Positions 18,120 through 26,939 of a DNA stretch of 64,000 nucleotides are shown piece after piece. The stretch is from contig BPJV01000003.1 of assembly GCA_026004795.1 (NCBI GenBank), forward strand, positions 186,001 through 250,000. The letters run 5' to 3'. Source of the DNA: Pirellulaceae bacterium (lineage in GTDB: Bacteria; Planctomycetota; Planctomycetia; Pirellulales; Pirellulaceae). The notes under the pieces were generated by a model. The model had not been told where the DNA came from. It did no database searches and saw nothing but the letters and a program-made list of their open reading frames with translations. The translations under genes were made by a program, and so were the position numbers. The number at the start of each line of letters is the position of its first letter. Position 1 is the first letter of the stretch.

Positions 18120-19847
18120 CTAGCGGGTTGCCGGTGCTGGCGGTTGGCTGGATTCAGGCGCTTCAGGGGACGCGCCCGCCTCGGCAAGCTCGGTTTGACG
18201 CTGAGCGTAGTTCCATGGGAGCCAGGCATCGGGCTGGGAGGCCACGTCGTCGGCGTGGCGAAGCAACGCTACCAGATATTGATAAGGATTGATGCGATTC
18301 AATTCGCACGTATGGATCAGCGTCATGTAGACGTCACCCGCCTGTGCTCCGCGGGCTGAGCGATAGTAGAGCGAGTTCTTGCGGTGCAAAATCGATTTCT
18401 TCAGGGCGCGCTCGGCCACGTTGTTATCCAGAGGAGCACCGGGAACTCGTAAGAACTGCGTCAGCCGCTCCCAGTGCTTGAGCATGTAGTTGATCGCTTG
18501 CCCAAGCGCTGAATTCGGCTCCACACGCCGGTCGTCCAATTGCCGGGTCATCCATTTGTGTAGCCCGTCCATCACCCGCTGGCTCTTGGCACGGTGCAAT
18601 GCCAGCCGCTTCTGGGGAGACAATCCCTTACGCCGCGCCTCGGCATCCACGCGGTAGACGTGACTGAGCTGCCGGATCACATACTCCGTCTCTTCGGGGA
18701 ACACGTCGACCAGGTCCACGAAGTTCCGCCGCGCGTGGGCCAGACAATGGGCCACGATCGTTCGCAGCTCATCGGTCATGTTCCGCGACAACGCATCGCA
18801 CATCTGGATCGGCACAGCCAGTTCTTCCGGGCGATCGCGCAGCACCGCCGCCAGGTTCTCGCCCGCATGCCGATGCCCGCTGAAAAAGAGCGCAGCATCG
18901 AGCCCTTCTCGGCGGGCAACCACCGTCGAAGTGAACGTGCCAGTGCGAGTGCGACCCGAAGCGCAATCCGGTTTTTCCAAGCCCAGCTTATTCAGGATCT
19001 TGATCGACGTGTCGTCGTTGTGATACAAGTCCCAATGCGATGTCTCATGGATCAAGGCGTGGTAAACCAGCTTGGGGATGGGCAGGTAGGTGGCAACGAT
19101 TTGCCACTGCGTCGACGGCGGGAGGGGCGTGCCCAACGCCTCCTCCAGCCGCGCCAGTCGGTTGAAAGGCAACCCCGACCCGTATTTCAACAGAGCAATC
19201 ATGGCCGCGGATGTCTCGTCGTACTTCTGTCCCTGCGCTTCGGGCGGCGCCTCGGCGTGGAACAACTGTCCGCACAGAGTGCATCGCAATCGCTGCAGCC
19301 GATAGACCGTCGCTGCCAACGGCGGCTGGCCGCTGACCCGCACCACCACCCGCGGACCGATCTCGTAGAGCTTGCCGTCACCGCACTCCGGGCAGATGTC
19401 GTCAGGTCGCAATCGATCGTGCTCGACGCGGACCTCTCGCGCCGCCTGGTATTGGTCGGCCCCGTTGCGTCCATGTCCGGGCTGAGCGGGCGAGGCCGGC
19501 GACGCTGGTTCCGACGCGGCAGCGCCGTCCGTCTCAGCCCCCTCGGCCGCCGCCTGATCGTCCGACTTGCCGCGACCGATCACGTTCTTCAGCGTCTCGG
19601 TGTTGCCGAACAACACTCGCTTGAGCCGACTTAGCCGGACGTGGTCGTCACGCAACAGGCTCATCACATAGTCGTACGACCGCAGCACTTTCAGCAGCAG
19701 GTCGTAGTCCGACTCTTCCAACTTCCGCTGCTCGATCCGGTCCAGCAGCCGGTTCAAGTCGTCGATCGTGATGTCGACCACTTGCACCTCCGGCCGCGAT
19801 GAGCCTGATCGTCGTGATGGTCGTTTCCGTTTTGCCGAGCCAGCCAT
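18120..19847 (-). CDS. tnpC: IS66-A transposase TnpC, copy 2
   Basis: Full-length 575-residue TnpC with the same zinc ribbon, DDE core and IDNN-like C-terminal motif (PLDNNVAERALKKS) as copy 1. It is the most diverged of the four: among other changes it has DCASGRTRTG where copies 1, 3 and 4 have DSGSGRTRTG, and MTRQLDD for LTRQLDD. It keeps the long C-terminal tail TELAEAGASPEAPESSQPPA, which copies 1 and 4 have lost. Likely the best-preserved coding version together with copy 3. Confidence 0.92.
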   Translation of the reverse strand: MAGSAKRKRPSRRSGSSRPEVQVVDITIDDLNRLLDRIEQRKLEESDYDLLLKVLRSYDYVMSLLRDDHVRLSRLKRVLFGNTETLKNVIGRGKSDDQAAAEGAETDGAAASEPASPASPAQPGHGRNGADQYQAAREVRVEHDRLRPDDICPECGDGKLYEIGPRVVVRVSGQPPLAATVYRLQRLRCTLCGQLFHAEAPPEAQGQKYDETSAAMIALLKYGSGLPFNRLARLEEALGTPLPPSTQWQIVATYLPIPKLVYHALIHETSHWDLYHNDDTSIKILNKLGLEKPDCASGRTRTGTFTSTVVARREGLDAALFFSGHRHAGENLAAVLRDRPEELAVPIQMCDALSRNMTDELRTIVAHCLAHARRNFVDLVDVFPEETEYVIRQLSHVYRVDAEARRKGLSPQKRLALHRAKSQRVMDGLHKWMTRQLDDRRVEPNSALGQAINYMLKHWERLTQFLRVPGAPLDNNVAERALKKSILHRKNSLYYRSARGAQAGDVYMTLIHTCELNRINPYQYLVALLRHADDVASQPDAWLPWNYAQRQTELAEAGASPEAPESSQPPAPATR

Positions 19848-20096
19848 CGAGACGTCCACCGATTTGCAAGTCAGAGCGCGGGAATCGTTGAAGACCGCTT
19901 CGTGCTGCCGCTGCTGAGACACACGAGCAACTGGAACACACGAGGTACTCAGCCGCACGGCAGCTGCGCCGCCCGGGAGACCGAGCCGCCCGGACTATTA
20001 AGCAGTCGACGAAGCCGCCATCGTTTTATCCCATTTCGGCGAAATGGTAGAACGTCAATTTTCGAAAAAATGACCAGCCTGGAGTGCCCCGGGCCG

Positions 20097-20462
20097 CTAG
20101 GCGCCGCGCCGCACCGGCCGCCAGTCCTCCGGAGCTTCGGTTCGCTCGGGATTCCCCGCCGCCAACAGAACCAACAGTTGATGGGCGGCCAGCGATGCGG
20201 CTGCCGCGTCCTTGACGCCGTCGGGCCAGTGCCGGAAGCGTCCGGTCGACAGCCGTTTCTGGCACAGCCAAAACCCCTGGCCGTCGTACATCAGCACCTT
20301 GATGGCCGTGGCCCGGCGGTTGCGGAACACGAACACGGCGCCGTCCAGAGGATCTTCATCGAGCACGTCCTTGCACAGCCGTACCAACCCGTCGATGCCC
20401 TTGCGAAAATCAGCCGGCTCGACCGCCACCAGCAGACGCATGTGCGGGGTGATCTGCAGCAT
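20097..20462 (-). CDS. tnpB: IS66-A accessory protein TnpB, copy 2
   Basis: Same 121-residue TnpB as in copy 1, with MLQITPHMRLLVAVEPADFR at the start and GQGFWLCQKRLSTGRFRHWP in the middle. It starts 5 bases after the tnpA stop. Confidence 0.93.
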   Translation of the reverse strand: MLQITPHMRLLVAVEPADFRKGIDGLVRLCKDVLDEDPLDGAVFVFRNRRATAIKVLMYDGQGFWLCQKRLSTGRFRHWPDGVKDAAAASLAAHQLLVLLAAGNPERTEAPEDWRPVRRGA

Positions 20463-20467
20463 GGCCG

Positions 20468-21016
20468 CTACTCCTGGCGGACCAGTTGGCTGAGCGTGGC
20501 CAGGTCGGGCGGTGTGCTTCCCTTCCAACGCAGGGTCAGCTTCGTGCCGCGGCCGTTTTCGAATTCCAATTCGCATTCCGCCTGCGGACTGACATTCGTT
20601 ACCGGAGCCAACTCCACGAACGCCCCCGCACCGCCAGGATGACGCTTTTTCCGAGCGTCAACGGCCTTACCCCGTGCTCCACCACGACCGTCCATCCGTC
20701 GTTGCAGGGTATAGTAATCGAGCTTCAGCGCTCCGGCGGTCTTCGCGACGCCGTGCCTGCGCGCGACCTGACACGCCAGTTTCCAAAGTTCATCTGGAAT
20801 CCGCCCGCGTCCCGACTTCGCCCCCCTCCATTGCCTGAACGCCTCCGCCGCCCGCTCGAAAAGCCGATCGTTCGTTTCAGTACGTCGATCGTTCATTACA
20901 GTAAGACGCTCGTTCGTTGCAGTAAGAGAATCGCTAACTGTAGTAGAATCGTTAGTTGCAGCAAGAGAATCGTTCGTTGCGGTGAGACAATCGTTCGATG
21001 CAGTAAGCTGTTCCAT
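20468..21016 (-). CDS. tnpA: IS66-A protein TnpA, copy 2
   Basis: TnpA of 182 residues, 21 longer than copies 1 and 4. The extra length is entirely in the N-terminal TND-type repeat (TASNDCLTATNDSLAATNDS and onward to NERLTVMNDRRTETNDRLFE). The HTH and C-terminal part match the other copies with scattered substitutions (DARKKRHPGG in place of DTPKKRRRGS). A GGAGCTCC palindrome lies just ahead of the start. Confidence 0.9.
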   Translation of the reverse strand: MEQLTASNDCLTATNDSLAATNDSTTVSDSLTATNERLTVMNDRRTETNDRLFERAAEAFRQWRGAKSGRGRIPDELWKLACQVARRHGVAKTAGALKLDYYTLQRRMDGRGGARGKAVDARKKRHPGGAGAFVELAPVTNVSPQAECELEFENGRGTKLTLRWKGSTPPDLATLSQLVRQE

Positions 21017-21107
21017 GGAACGGAGCTCCTTTCGGCTAGAGGATCAAACCCACCTCCAGCCTACCCGTTCCCCCAAAAATCCTCACACACGCTTACCGCA
21101 AACTCAC

Positions 21108-21285
21108 CGTAGAACGCGTCCGGCGACCAGGTCGGCAGGTATTGTTCGTCGGCCAACAACTGGTCCACCGCCGCGCCCCATAGGTACCGGTTCATCAACC
21201 TAGCCGCATCCGCCCCTTCGGCGTCGAAATCAACAATCCGCAGCACCTCCTGGCCGTCGGCCCAGACAAAAATCTGTTCGCGATA
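21108..21285 (-). pseudogene. Rhs core fragment cut by IS66-A copy 2
   Basis: In frame, the stretch reads IFVWADGQEVLRIVDF then ARLMNRYLWGAAVDQLLADE and WSPDAFYG, where the IS terminal repeat begins. It is a near duplicate of the start of the Rhs fragment at 21748-23097, so two Rhs 3' ends once lay here. A stop codon borders it on the upstream side. No start codon of its own; a remnant. Confidence 0.8.
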
Positions 21286-21370
21286 TTAAACGCAACTCAT
21301 AACCTGTTGCTGCAAAATAGCTTACGCAAATCCAGTTGGCGAATGTCATCGAGTTTGCTCAACACGGTAA

Positions 21371-21748
21371 CTATACGCCAAAGACAACTACATTGTAACT
21401 TTCAAGCAACCAACGATGCTGCAAGTAGTCTGCAATTTGGTAGAAGATCAAAATCGCAACCAGTAAACCGACAAAAACGACTGTTACTGACTTCCGGTAT
21501 GCAAGCCATCCAACAAAAACTAGTCCCACACCTGAAATACTATAGGTTGCAATAAGAACTTTTTTGCATAATGCTGAATAGTCTGATTCGAACACGTCGC
21601 CGGATCGAACAATATCAATGTCATGATCAGCTAGAAATGATTTGGTAAACGGGTCGAACACATGTACGTAAAGCGAAGAAGCGACTGCGAAAAAAACGAG
21701 GCCAGCCACAACGTACATTAACAAATCTATTAATCTAGAACTTTGCAT
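21371..21748 (-). CDS. Membrane protein, probable immunity partner of the Rhs tip
   Basis: Protein of 125 residues with three to four hydrophobic helices: LIDLLMYVVAGLVFFAVASS near the N-terminus, KVLIATYSISGVGLVFVGWLAY in the middle, and VTVVFVGLLVAILIFYQIAD. Its ATG overlaps the TAA of the upstream Rhs tip by one base (TAATG), the tight coupling expected of a toxin-immunity pair. No enzymatic motif and no named family recognised. A membrane-located immunity protein would fit a toxin acting on the cell envelope, in line with the peptidase-like tip (inference). Base composition is lower in GC than the Rhs core, as is usual for swapped tip/immunity modules. Confidence 0.7.
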   Translation of the reverse strand: MQSSRLIDLLMYVVAGLVFFAVASSLYVHVFDPFTKSFLADHDIDIVRSGDVFESDYSALCKKVLIATYSISGVGLVFVGWLAYRKSVTVVFVGLLVAILIFYQIADYLQHRWLLESYNVVVFGV

Positions 21749-23037
21749 TATTGCTTTGTCCCGCTTCGCCCTATTCTGACGGGATTTTGCGCTGGCGCAG
21801 GTGCCGGTTGCCGAGGTGGATGGGTCTTTTGAAATTTCCGTCGGTAGTCCTTTCGGCGCTCAATCTCTTCGATCACGCCACCAACAGTTGTAGCCTGCGG
21901 CCAACCGAGTTGGCCGTCATGAATCTTCCGATCTGCTCTGAGAGTTATGTTCATTGCATCTTCGGCGTAGTCGATGCAGACCCTGCGAGGGATCTTGAAC
22001 AGATTGTTGTCGTACCTCCAAGGAGTATTGATCCATTTTGCCAAAGCCCTTTCTTGTTCAGGTGAAAGCACATAGGTGATATGAGATTCGGCATGGCTCG
22101 GCCATTTCAGATCGGAATCAACCTCTACATTTCCTATCCCGTTACCGGCTGGATAGGCGCCGTAACTGTGTTGATGCCCATCTGGGGTTTCGACAATGAT
22201 ATAAACATGCCCTTTGTTTGCGACGATCGTCAGCTTCGTCCCACCCGATGCCAATGCTCCTGGAACATAAACCGGTGTTGGCGGTAATCCCAAGGTCGGA
22301 TCAGGGCCATCTTGCCAGCATCGTCCGTTCTTGTCAGTTGGGTAGATGAAATGGGCTCTCTGCTTATTTGTATATGGATTAAAAGGTGCCAACGGAGGCA
22401 GGTGAATTGACTTACCTTGGCGCGCAGCCGCCGCTCGCTCTGACTCATTCGCTTGGCGGACACCAGGGTTAACGTAGTCGGGCACAGTTTCATTCGGTCC
22501 GTCGCGGTTTTCTTGCAACCCACTCGGATCGGTCTTCGTCGTCGGTCCATTGCCCACATACCGATACAGGTTCACATCGCCGGCGGCGAAGGAGATGGGG
22601 TCTTGGCTGAGCCAGCGGCCGAGGGTGGGGGAGTACCAGCAGGCGCGGTTGTATTGCAACTCCACGTCAGCGTCCCATGTCCGTCCAGTATAACCGAATA
22701 CCGTGTCGACGGCATCTTGATGGCTGGACGCAATTGCGTTGCCCGCCGCGTCGAAGTCGGCTTCGTGGACCAGGTTGCCGAAACTGTCGAACACCTGATG
22801 CTCGCGGACGCCCGAGTTGCTATCCACCAAGTCGCGGACTGTGCCCAGATGATCGGTAAGCGGCCAGTAGACGGGCCCAGCCCCCAGAAACGCGCTGCCG
22901 TGGAACGCGTCCGGCGACCACCAGGACAAATACTGTTCGTCGGCCAACAACTGGTCCACCGCCGCGCCCCACAGGTACCGATTCATCAACCTCGCCGCAT
23001 CCGCCCCTTCGGCGACGAAATTAACAATCCGCAGCAC
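21748..23037 (-). CDS. Orphan Rhs C-terminal cassette with papain-like (NlpC-type) toxin tip
   Basis: The first 170 residues are the end of an Rhs/YD-repeat shell: ADGQEVLRI, NRYLWGAAVDQLLADEQY, LTDHLGTVRDLVD, YTGRTWDADVELQYNRACWY, LGRWLSQDPISFAAGDVNLY, closing at the boundary motif TDPSGL. The remaining 250 residues are a variable tip. It contains NKGHVYIIVETPDGHQHSYG, a downstream LSPEQERALAKWI, and RRVCIDYAEDAMN. This order, His in a GH-[V/A]-[Y/F]-I strand before a Cys at a helix start, is that of circularly permuted papain/NlpC-like toxins, so an amidase or peptidase activity is inferred. The frame is open to 23097 without an ATG; GTG 23037 is only the longest nominal start, so this is an orphan tip lacking its own secretion module. 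Confidence 0.72.
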   Translation of the reverse strand: MLRIVNFVAEGADAARLMNRYLWGAAVDQLLADEQYLSWWSPDAFHGSAFLGAGPVYWPLTDHLGTVRDLVDSNSGVREHQVFDSFGNLVHEADFDAAGNAIASSHQDAVDTVFGYTGRTWDADVELQYNRACWYSPTLGRWLSQDPISFAAGDVNLYRYVGNGPTTKTDPSGLQENRDGPNETVPDYVNPGVRQANESERAAAARQGKSIHLPPLAPFNPYTNKQRAHFIYPTDKNGRCWQDGPDPTLGLPPTPVYVPGALASGGTKLTIVANKGHVYIIVETPDGHQHSYGAYPAGNGIGNVEVDSDLKWPSHAESHITYVLSPEQERALAKWINTPWRYDNNLFKIPRRVCIDYAEDAMNITLRADRKIHDGQLGWPQATTVGGVIEEIERRKDYRRKFQKTHPPRQPAPAPAQNPVRIGRSGTKQ

Positions 23038-23106
23038 CTCCTGGCCATCGGCCCAAACAAAAATCTCTTCGCGATTGCACTCGTGCTTCGAGGAATCTTA
23101 CGAAAT

Positions 23107-23256
23107 TCAATCGCCGCGTGGGGCGAATGGCAAATCTGTGGGTGTACCGAACGCCGCCAGGCAACCGCAATTATTCCCCGCCGCATCGGATATGGTAGAG
23201 CTCACCGCTGCTGCATCGGGCTGGTCACTATTTTCGTTATTGTCGTATGGCATCAT
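23107..23256 (-). CDS. Possible 49-residue small protein
   Basis: The frame begins with two ATGs (23256 and 23253) 22 bases after the SUKH gene stop and in the same frame as it. It encodes an acidic leader (MMPYDNNENSDQPDAAAV) and then a Gly/Cys segment (AAGNNCGCLAAFGTPTDLPF) before a stop at 23107, just ahead of the Rhs fragment. It could be a genuine small peptide gene, an extension of the SUKH frame, or a remnant of an older tip. No family recognised. Confidence 0.35.
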   Translation of the reverse strand: MMPYDNNENSDQPDAAAVSSTISDAAGNNCGCLAAFGTPTDLPFAPRGD

Positions 23257-23277
23257 CACCAGACCACCGCCGACTGT

Positions 23278-23748
23278 TTAAATCATTTTTAGAAACTGTT
23301 CAAAAGAAGGCGCCACAGTTTCTAGAAATAAGTCGACGCAACATTTAGCTTCCTCAATGTTCTCCGGCGGTCTAGTCTGAGAATCCCAATGAAGCACTTC
23401 GCCACATGCTCCAAATAGAAACTGAGAACACGGCCCTTCAGCAAAGCAGACTAATTCACTAGGTACCTGCCATTGACGCAAGAACCTCGAGTTCTGCTCT
23501 GCTCTTATGTCACCTTCCATAGGCTGTGGGGCTATACCATAAATCCGCTCAAGCAAACTGAATTCTTCGCTCCCCCAGAATCTAAGCTCAGGAAGTTCCA
23601 GAAACTGGATTCCGTTATATGCTAAGAGGAAGTTACGGAACTCGTCCGGCAACGCAACACCTAGCTCTGTTTCTGCAGACAAAATGTCTGTAATATCTAC
23701 TGCGGAGAAGATAACTTTAAACGGTAGTTTAGTCTCCAGTTTTATCAT
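23278..23748 (-). CDS. SUKH (SMI1/KNR4) family immunity protein
   Basis: Protein of 156 residues of the SMI1/KNR4-type immunity superfamily. Seen are the ETELGVALPDEFRNFLLAYNG motif near the N-terminus (the family's 'LP..y..fl...nG' signature), a central hydrophobic-aromatic strand WQVPSELVCFAEGPCSQFLF, and the C-terminal helix VDLFLETVAPSFEQFL. SUKH proteins bind and neutralise diverse nuclease or deaminase toxins of polymorphic systems. The start ATG overlaps the TGA of the upstream tip by four bases (ATGA). The partner toxin gene is broken by IS66-B, so this gene may now be an orphan immunity gene. Confidence 0.85.
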   Translation of the reverse strand: MIKLETKLPFKVIFSAVDITDILSAETELGVALPDEFRNFLLAYNGIQFLELPELRFWGSEEFSLLERIYGIAPQPMEGDIRAEQNSRFLRQWQVPSELVCFAEGPCSQFLFGACGEVLHWDSQTRPPENIEEAKCCVDLFLETVAPSFEQFLKMI

Positions 23749-24147
23749 TCCTCACAACCCCACAAGCCCTCAACTAGTCCTCTGAACCCGCGTGATCGTG
23801 TCTTGTTGATCTCGAACGCCTTTTGCATCATAATTCTTCGGTCAAGATCAGATATGTAACTCCCAAATCGCTTGTTCACATGTTCCACCGGATTCACATA
23901 TTGCTCAAGGAGGTTTCCTGCGGGATCAATCACTATAAACCGCACACCACCATGAACGACATCTTTCATAAAAACCTCGGCGCCGATTGCTGATGCAACA
24001 TCGATGGCATCGCCTCCACTTGCGATCGCGTTCCCCCCAGCGATTGCGACGACGATTACGGGTACTCCTTTAACGAAATAACGAGCATATCTCATAATAT
24101 TGCCTGCTTTGACCGCGGTACCAACTGTGAGCAGGGGGCTGCCGTTT
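23745..24147 (-). pseudogene. 3' part of a polymorphic toxin tip interrupted by IS66-B
   Basis: The reading frame emerges from the IS66-B end as SPLLTVGTAVKAGNIMRYAR, continues through a hydrophobic VPVIVVAIAGGNAIASG segment and ends in VNKRFGSYISDLDRRI and SRGFRGLVEGLWG. Nominal ATG 24095 is internal. The matching 5' piece is at 27611-27786, on the other side of the element. A downstream SUKH immunity gene overlaps its stop. The toxin activity is not recognised. Confidence 0.65.
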
Positions 24148-24244
24148 TGTAAGCGCCCATCAGAACGGTTGTTGACGAAGGGGGTATGTTGGTGACGTAG
24201 GCGATTAGTTTCCAGCTGCTACGTCAACCTGAGGAGTGACTCCC

Positions 24245-24586
24245 ATGGCACAAGGACCGCGTCCGGCGAAAATTCGAGAGTGGTCGCAGCGAATGGCTCG
24301 CTATGCTGCATCTGGTCAAACCGTCACGGAGTTCTGCAAAGCCGAGCAGGTTTCGCAACCGTCATTCTACCACTGGAAAAAGAAGCTCGGCGACCGCGGC
24401 ACGTCCCAGCGCACTGGCCAGCCGGCATTTCAAAAAGTGCGGGTGGTCGAAGGTCAAGTTTCCCCGATGGGCCTATCCATTCGCCTCCCTAACAACGTGG
24501 AGATCGTCGTCGGTCCCGATCTTCGGCTAGTGGAACTGGCGCTGGACAAAATGGTGGCGACGTATGAAACGGGCTTGGGAGGCTGA
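24245..24586 (+). CDS. tnpA: IS66-B protein TnpA
   Basis: IS66 Orf1 of 113 residues. Start ATG 24245 (MAQGPRPAKIREWSQRMARY) with GAGGAG eight bases upstream; a GTG at 24236 overlaps the same Shine-Dalgarno. The helix-turn-helix is ASGQTVTEFCKAEQVSQPSF followed by YHWKKKLG. The C-terminal strand region ends in LPNNVEIVVGPDLRLVEL. It precedes tnpB by four bases. Confidence 0.9.
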   Translation: MAQGPRPAKIREWSQRMARYAASGQTVTEFCKAEQVSQPSFYHWKKKLGDRGTSQRTGQPAFQKVRVVEGQVSPMGLSIRLPNNVEIVVGPDLRLVELALDKMVATYETGLGG

Positions 24587-24590
24587 CCGC

Positions 24591-24959
24591 ATGCTATCGA
24601 TCGCCGCTGGCGTCAGAATCTACGTCTACACCCGCCCCGCAGATCTCCGCAGAGGCATTAGCGGACTTAGCGGTCTGGTACGGGAGCAACTCAACGCAGA
24701 CCCGCTCGACGGCAGCCTGTATGTCTTCATCAACCGCCGGCAAGATCGCATGAAGGTTCTTCATTATGAACGCGGCGGGTTTTGGCTTTACTACCGCGTG
24801 CTCGAAGCGGGGACGTTCGAATCGCTACGGCCCAACGACGGTGCTGAGGCGATCGAATTGGACACGACACAGCTTGCGATGTTGCTTGCCGGCGTGTCGT
24901 TGGTTGGCTCCGATCGCCGTCGCAAACGGTTTGCTCTATCCAGAACGCAAGCAGCATAG
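24591..24959 (+). CDS. tnpB: IS66-B accessory protein TnpB
   Basis: IS66 Orf2 of 122 residues: MLSIAAGVRIYVYTRPADLR, then RGISGLSGLVREQLNADPLD and LYVFINRRQDRMKVLHYERG, the standard family core. ATG 24591 is preferred over 24564, which would overlap tnpA. The C-terminal end (LSRTQAA) lacks the usual tail after the conserved part but the domain is complete. Confidence 0.92.
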   Translation: MLSIAAGVRIYVYTRPADLRRGISGLSGLVREQLNADPLDGSLYVFINRRQDRMKVLHYERGGFWLYYRVLEAGTFESLRPNDGAEAIELDTTQLAMLLAGVSLVGSDRRRKRFALSRTQAA

Positions 24960-25100
24960 GCACCGAGTGCACCGGTGATGCTGGTCGGATCGAACACGTC
25001 CTGCGTCGAGTAATGGATGCGTGAAAACGTTTTGAAAAAAACTTGCAAGAACCTCGAAAAGGGTCTTGCGCCATCGGCGCACCTGGCTACATTCGTCGTC

Positions 25101-26888
25101 ATGAACACAACAACGCATCCTGACGACGGCGATCGGCTAGCTCAGCTTGAGCAGGCAAACGCACTTTTCCGCGAGCAACTCCGCAGGCTTGACGTTGAGC
25201 TTCAGGAGAAGGACCTGAAGATCAAGTCGCTGCAGGAAGAAGTTGCCGGTTGGAAGAAGGCCTACGATGAGCTCTTGCTGCAGACATTTCGCAAACGCAG
25301 CGAACGCTATCTCGCCGATCCGAATCAGTTGAAGCTCGATTTCGGCGATTCGGACGAAGCAGCCGATGCGGCCGAAGGCCTGGCCGATGCCGTGGAAGAA
25401 CTCGAGCAGACGATTCCCGAACATAAGCGGCGGCGTCCGCGCAAGAGGCGAGACGAGCGTCTCCCGCCGCATCTGCCGCGCGAAGAGGTGATGGCCGAGG
25501 TTTCTGACGATTTGAAAACCTGCCCGACTCACGGTGATCGCGAACTGCTGCCCGAGGCCATGTGGGACCGCACCGAAACGCTGGTGTATCAGCCGCCAAA
25601 AGCCAAAGTGCTCGTGACACTCTATCCCAAGTACGCCTGTGCCGCCTCGCCTGATTGTGGCATCGCCTCCCCCGAGCGGCCGAGCAGCCTGGTGGAAGGC
25701 AATAAGTACGATACTTCGGTGGCAGCGGAGATCATCACAGCGAGACTCGGCTATCACCTGCCATTCTATCGGCAGCAGGACCTGTTTCGCAGTATTGGCT
25801 GGACTCCGCAACGCAGCACGCTGTGCAACATCTACGCCCAAGCCCATTTCGTGATCGAGCCTCTACTCGCGTACTTCAAGCAGCAGTTAATGCAAGACTC
25901 GGTCATCGGAACCGATGAAACGCGAACGGCGCTCCTGCTGCCTCGTGCGCTGCCCGACTTCGACTTGGAGGATCCCAAGCAACGTCGTATGCACGAAGTG
26001 TTCAGCGAGGCAATTCGGGAAGGGAAACGCAGCATCAATGGCCGGATGTGGGCCTACCGCGGCTCGACGATCAAACTGAATCTGTTCGACTTTACGGTAA
26101 GTCGCCACCGGGACGGCCCCGAGTTGATGTTTCGCGACTACCAGGGGACGTTAATAGGAGATTGCTGGTCTGGATTCGAGTCGATTGTGGTGGCATCGGA
26201 AGGGGCCATTGTCCGCGCTGCATGCAATGCCCATGCCCGCCGCAAGATATTCGAGTCGAACGCCTATCCGTCTGATCGACGGCAGTGGCTGCAGTGGTAT
26301 CAACAGTTGTGGGACATCGAGGACCGTGGCAAGGATATGTCGCCCGAAGAACGTCTGCAACTGCGTCAGACCGAGGCGGTCGAAATCTGGAAGGCGATGG
26401 AGCAGTGGTTGAAGGACGCGGACGAGCGAGCTGGCCACGTGATTCTTCCGAAGTCCGACTTTGGCAAAGCGATCCAATACATTAAGAACCACTGGGGTCC
26501 GTTGCGACGGTATTTGGATGATCCTCACGTGCCGATCGACAATAACGATACCGAGCAACTGATGAAACAGGTTGCGATCGGCAGGAAGAACTGGCTGTTT
26601 GCTGGTAGCGTGAAGGGGGGTGAACGAACGGCCGGCTTACTGACTCTGGTTAGCAGTGCCCTGCGGAACGATCTGGACGTGTGGTCTTACATCAAGGATG
26701 TGCTCGACCAACTGCTTGCCGGCAATACGAACTACGAGTCGCTCTTGCCATGGCACTGGCGTCACGAGCATCCGGAAGCTGTTCGCGAGCATCGCATTCA
26801 GGAGCGCAAGGAGCGGACGGATCGCAAACGAGAGCGTCGTGTCCGGCGTCGAGCATGGAAGCAACGCGCCCGATCGGGCTCCACATGA
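25101..26888 (+). CDS. tnpC: IS66-B transposase TnpC
   Basis: IS66 DDE transposase of 595 residues. Start chosen at ATG 25101 (MNTTTHPDDGDRLAQLEQAN), which opens a coiled coil (QEKDLKIKSLQEEVAGWKKA); the frame reaches 25017. It then has the KRSERYLADPNQLKLDF stretch of this subgroup, a basic region KRRRPRKRRDER, a cysteine-poor zinc-ribbon-like part (CPTHGDREL and YACAASPDC), and the catalytic core with IGTDETRTALL (Asp), GDCWSGFESI (Asp), CNAHARRKIFE and DNNDTEQLMKQVAIGRKNW (Glu). Arg/Lys-rich C-terminus. No interruption seen. Confidence 0.93.
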   Translation: MNTTTHPDDGDRLAQLEQANALFREQLRRLDVELQEKDLKIKSLQEEVAGWKKAYDELLLQTFRKRSERYLADPNQLKLDFGDSDEAADAAEGLADAVEELEQTIPEHKRRRPRKRRDERLPPHLPREEVMAEVSDDLKTCPTHGDRELLPEAMWDRTETLVYQPPKAKVLVTLYPKYACAASPDCGIASPERPSSLVEGNKYDTSVAAEIITARLGYHLPFYRQQDLFRSIGWTPQRSTLCNIYAQAHFVIEPLLAYFKQQLMQDSVIGTDETRTALLLPRALPDFDLEDPKQRRMHEVFSEAIREGKRSINGRMWAYRGSTIKLNLFDFTVSRHRDGPELMFRDYQGTLIGDCWSGFESIVVASEGAIVRAACNAHARRKIFESNAYPSDRRQWLQWYQQLWDIEDRGKDMSPEERLQLRQTEAVEIWKAMEQWLKDADERAGHVILPKSDFGKAIQYIKNHWGPLRRYLDDPHVPIDNNDTEQLMKQVAIGRKNWLFAGSVKGGERTAGLLTLVSSALRNDLDVWSYIKDVLDQLLAGNTNYESLLPWHWRHEHPEAVREHRIQERKERTDRKRERRVRRRAWKQRARSGST

Positions 26889-26939
26889 TCGGCGGCTCAG
26901 CGGGACTGTTTAAGTCAGCCACGTTACTGATTCTCCTTG

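Larger units (their letters stand above)
18013..21107 (-). mobile_element. IS66-A copy 2 (IS66 family), complete
   Basis: Full element of 3095 bases with terminal inverted repeats GTGAGTTTGCGGCAAGCGTG at 18013 (one base different from the other copies) and CACGCTTACCGCAAACTCAC ending at 21107. It abuts copy 1 on the left and interrupts an Rhs remnant on the right. The flanking 8 bases do not match, so there is no target duplication. It has only one unit of the 16-bp CAGCTG repeat between tnpB and tnpC. Confidence 0.92.

Noticed and set aside
18594-19634. 346-residue frame opposite IS66-A tnpC (similar ones in the other copies)
   Set aside because: Antisense shadow of the transposase gene, rich in Arg/Gln/Val because of codon bias; no known family.
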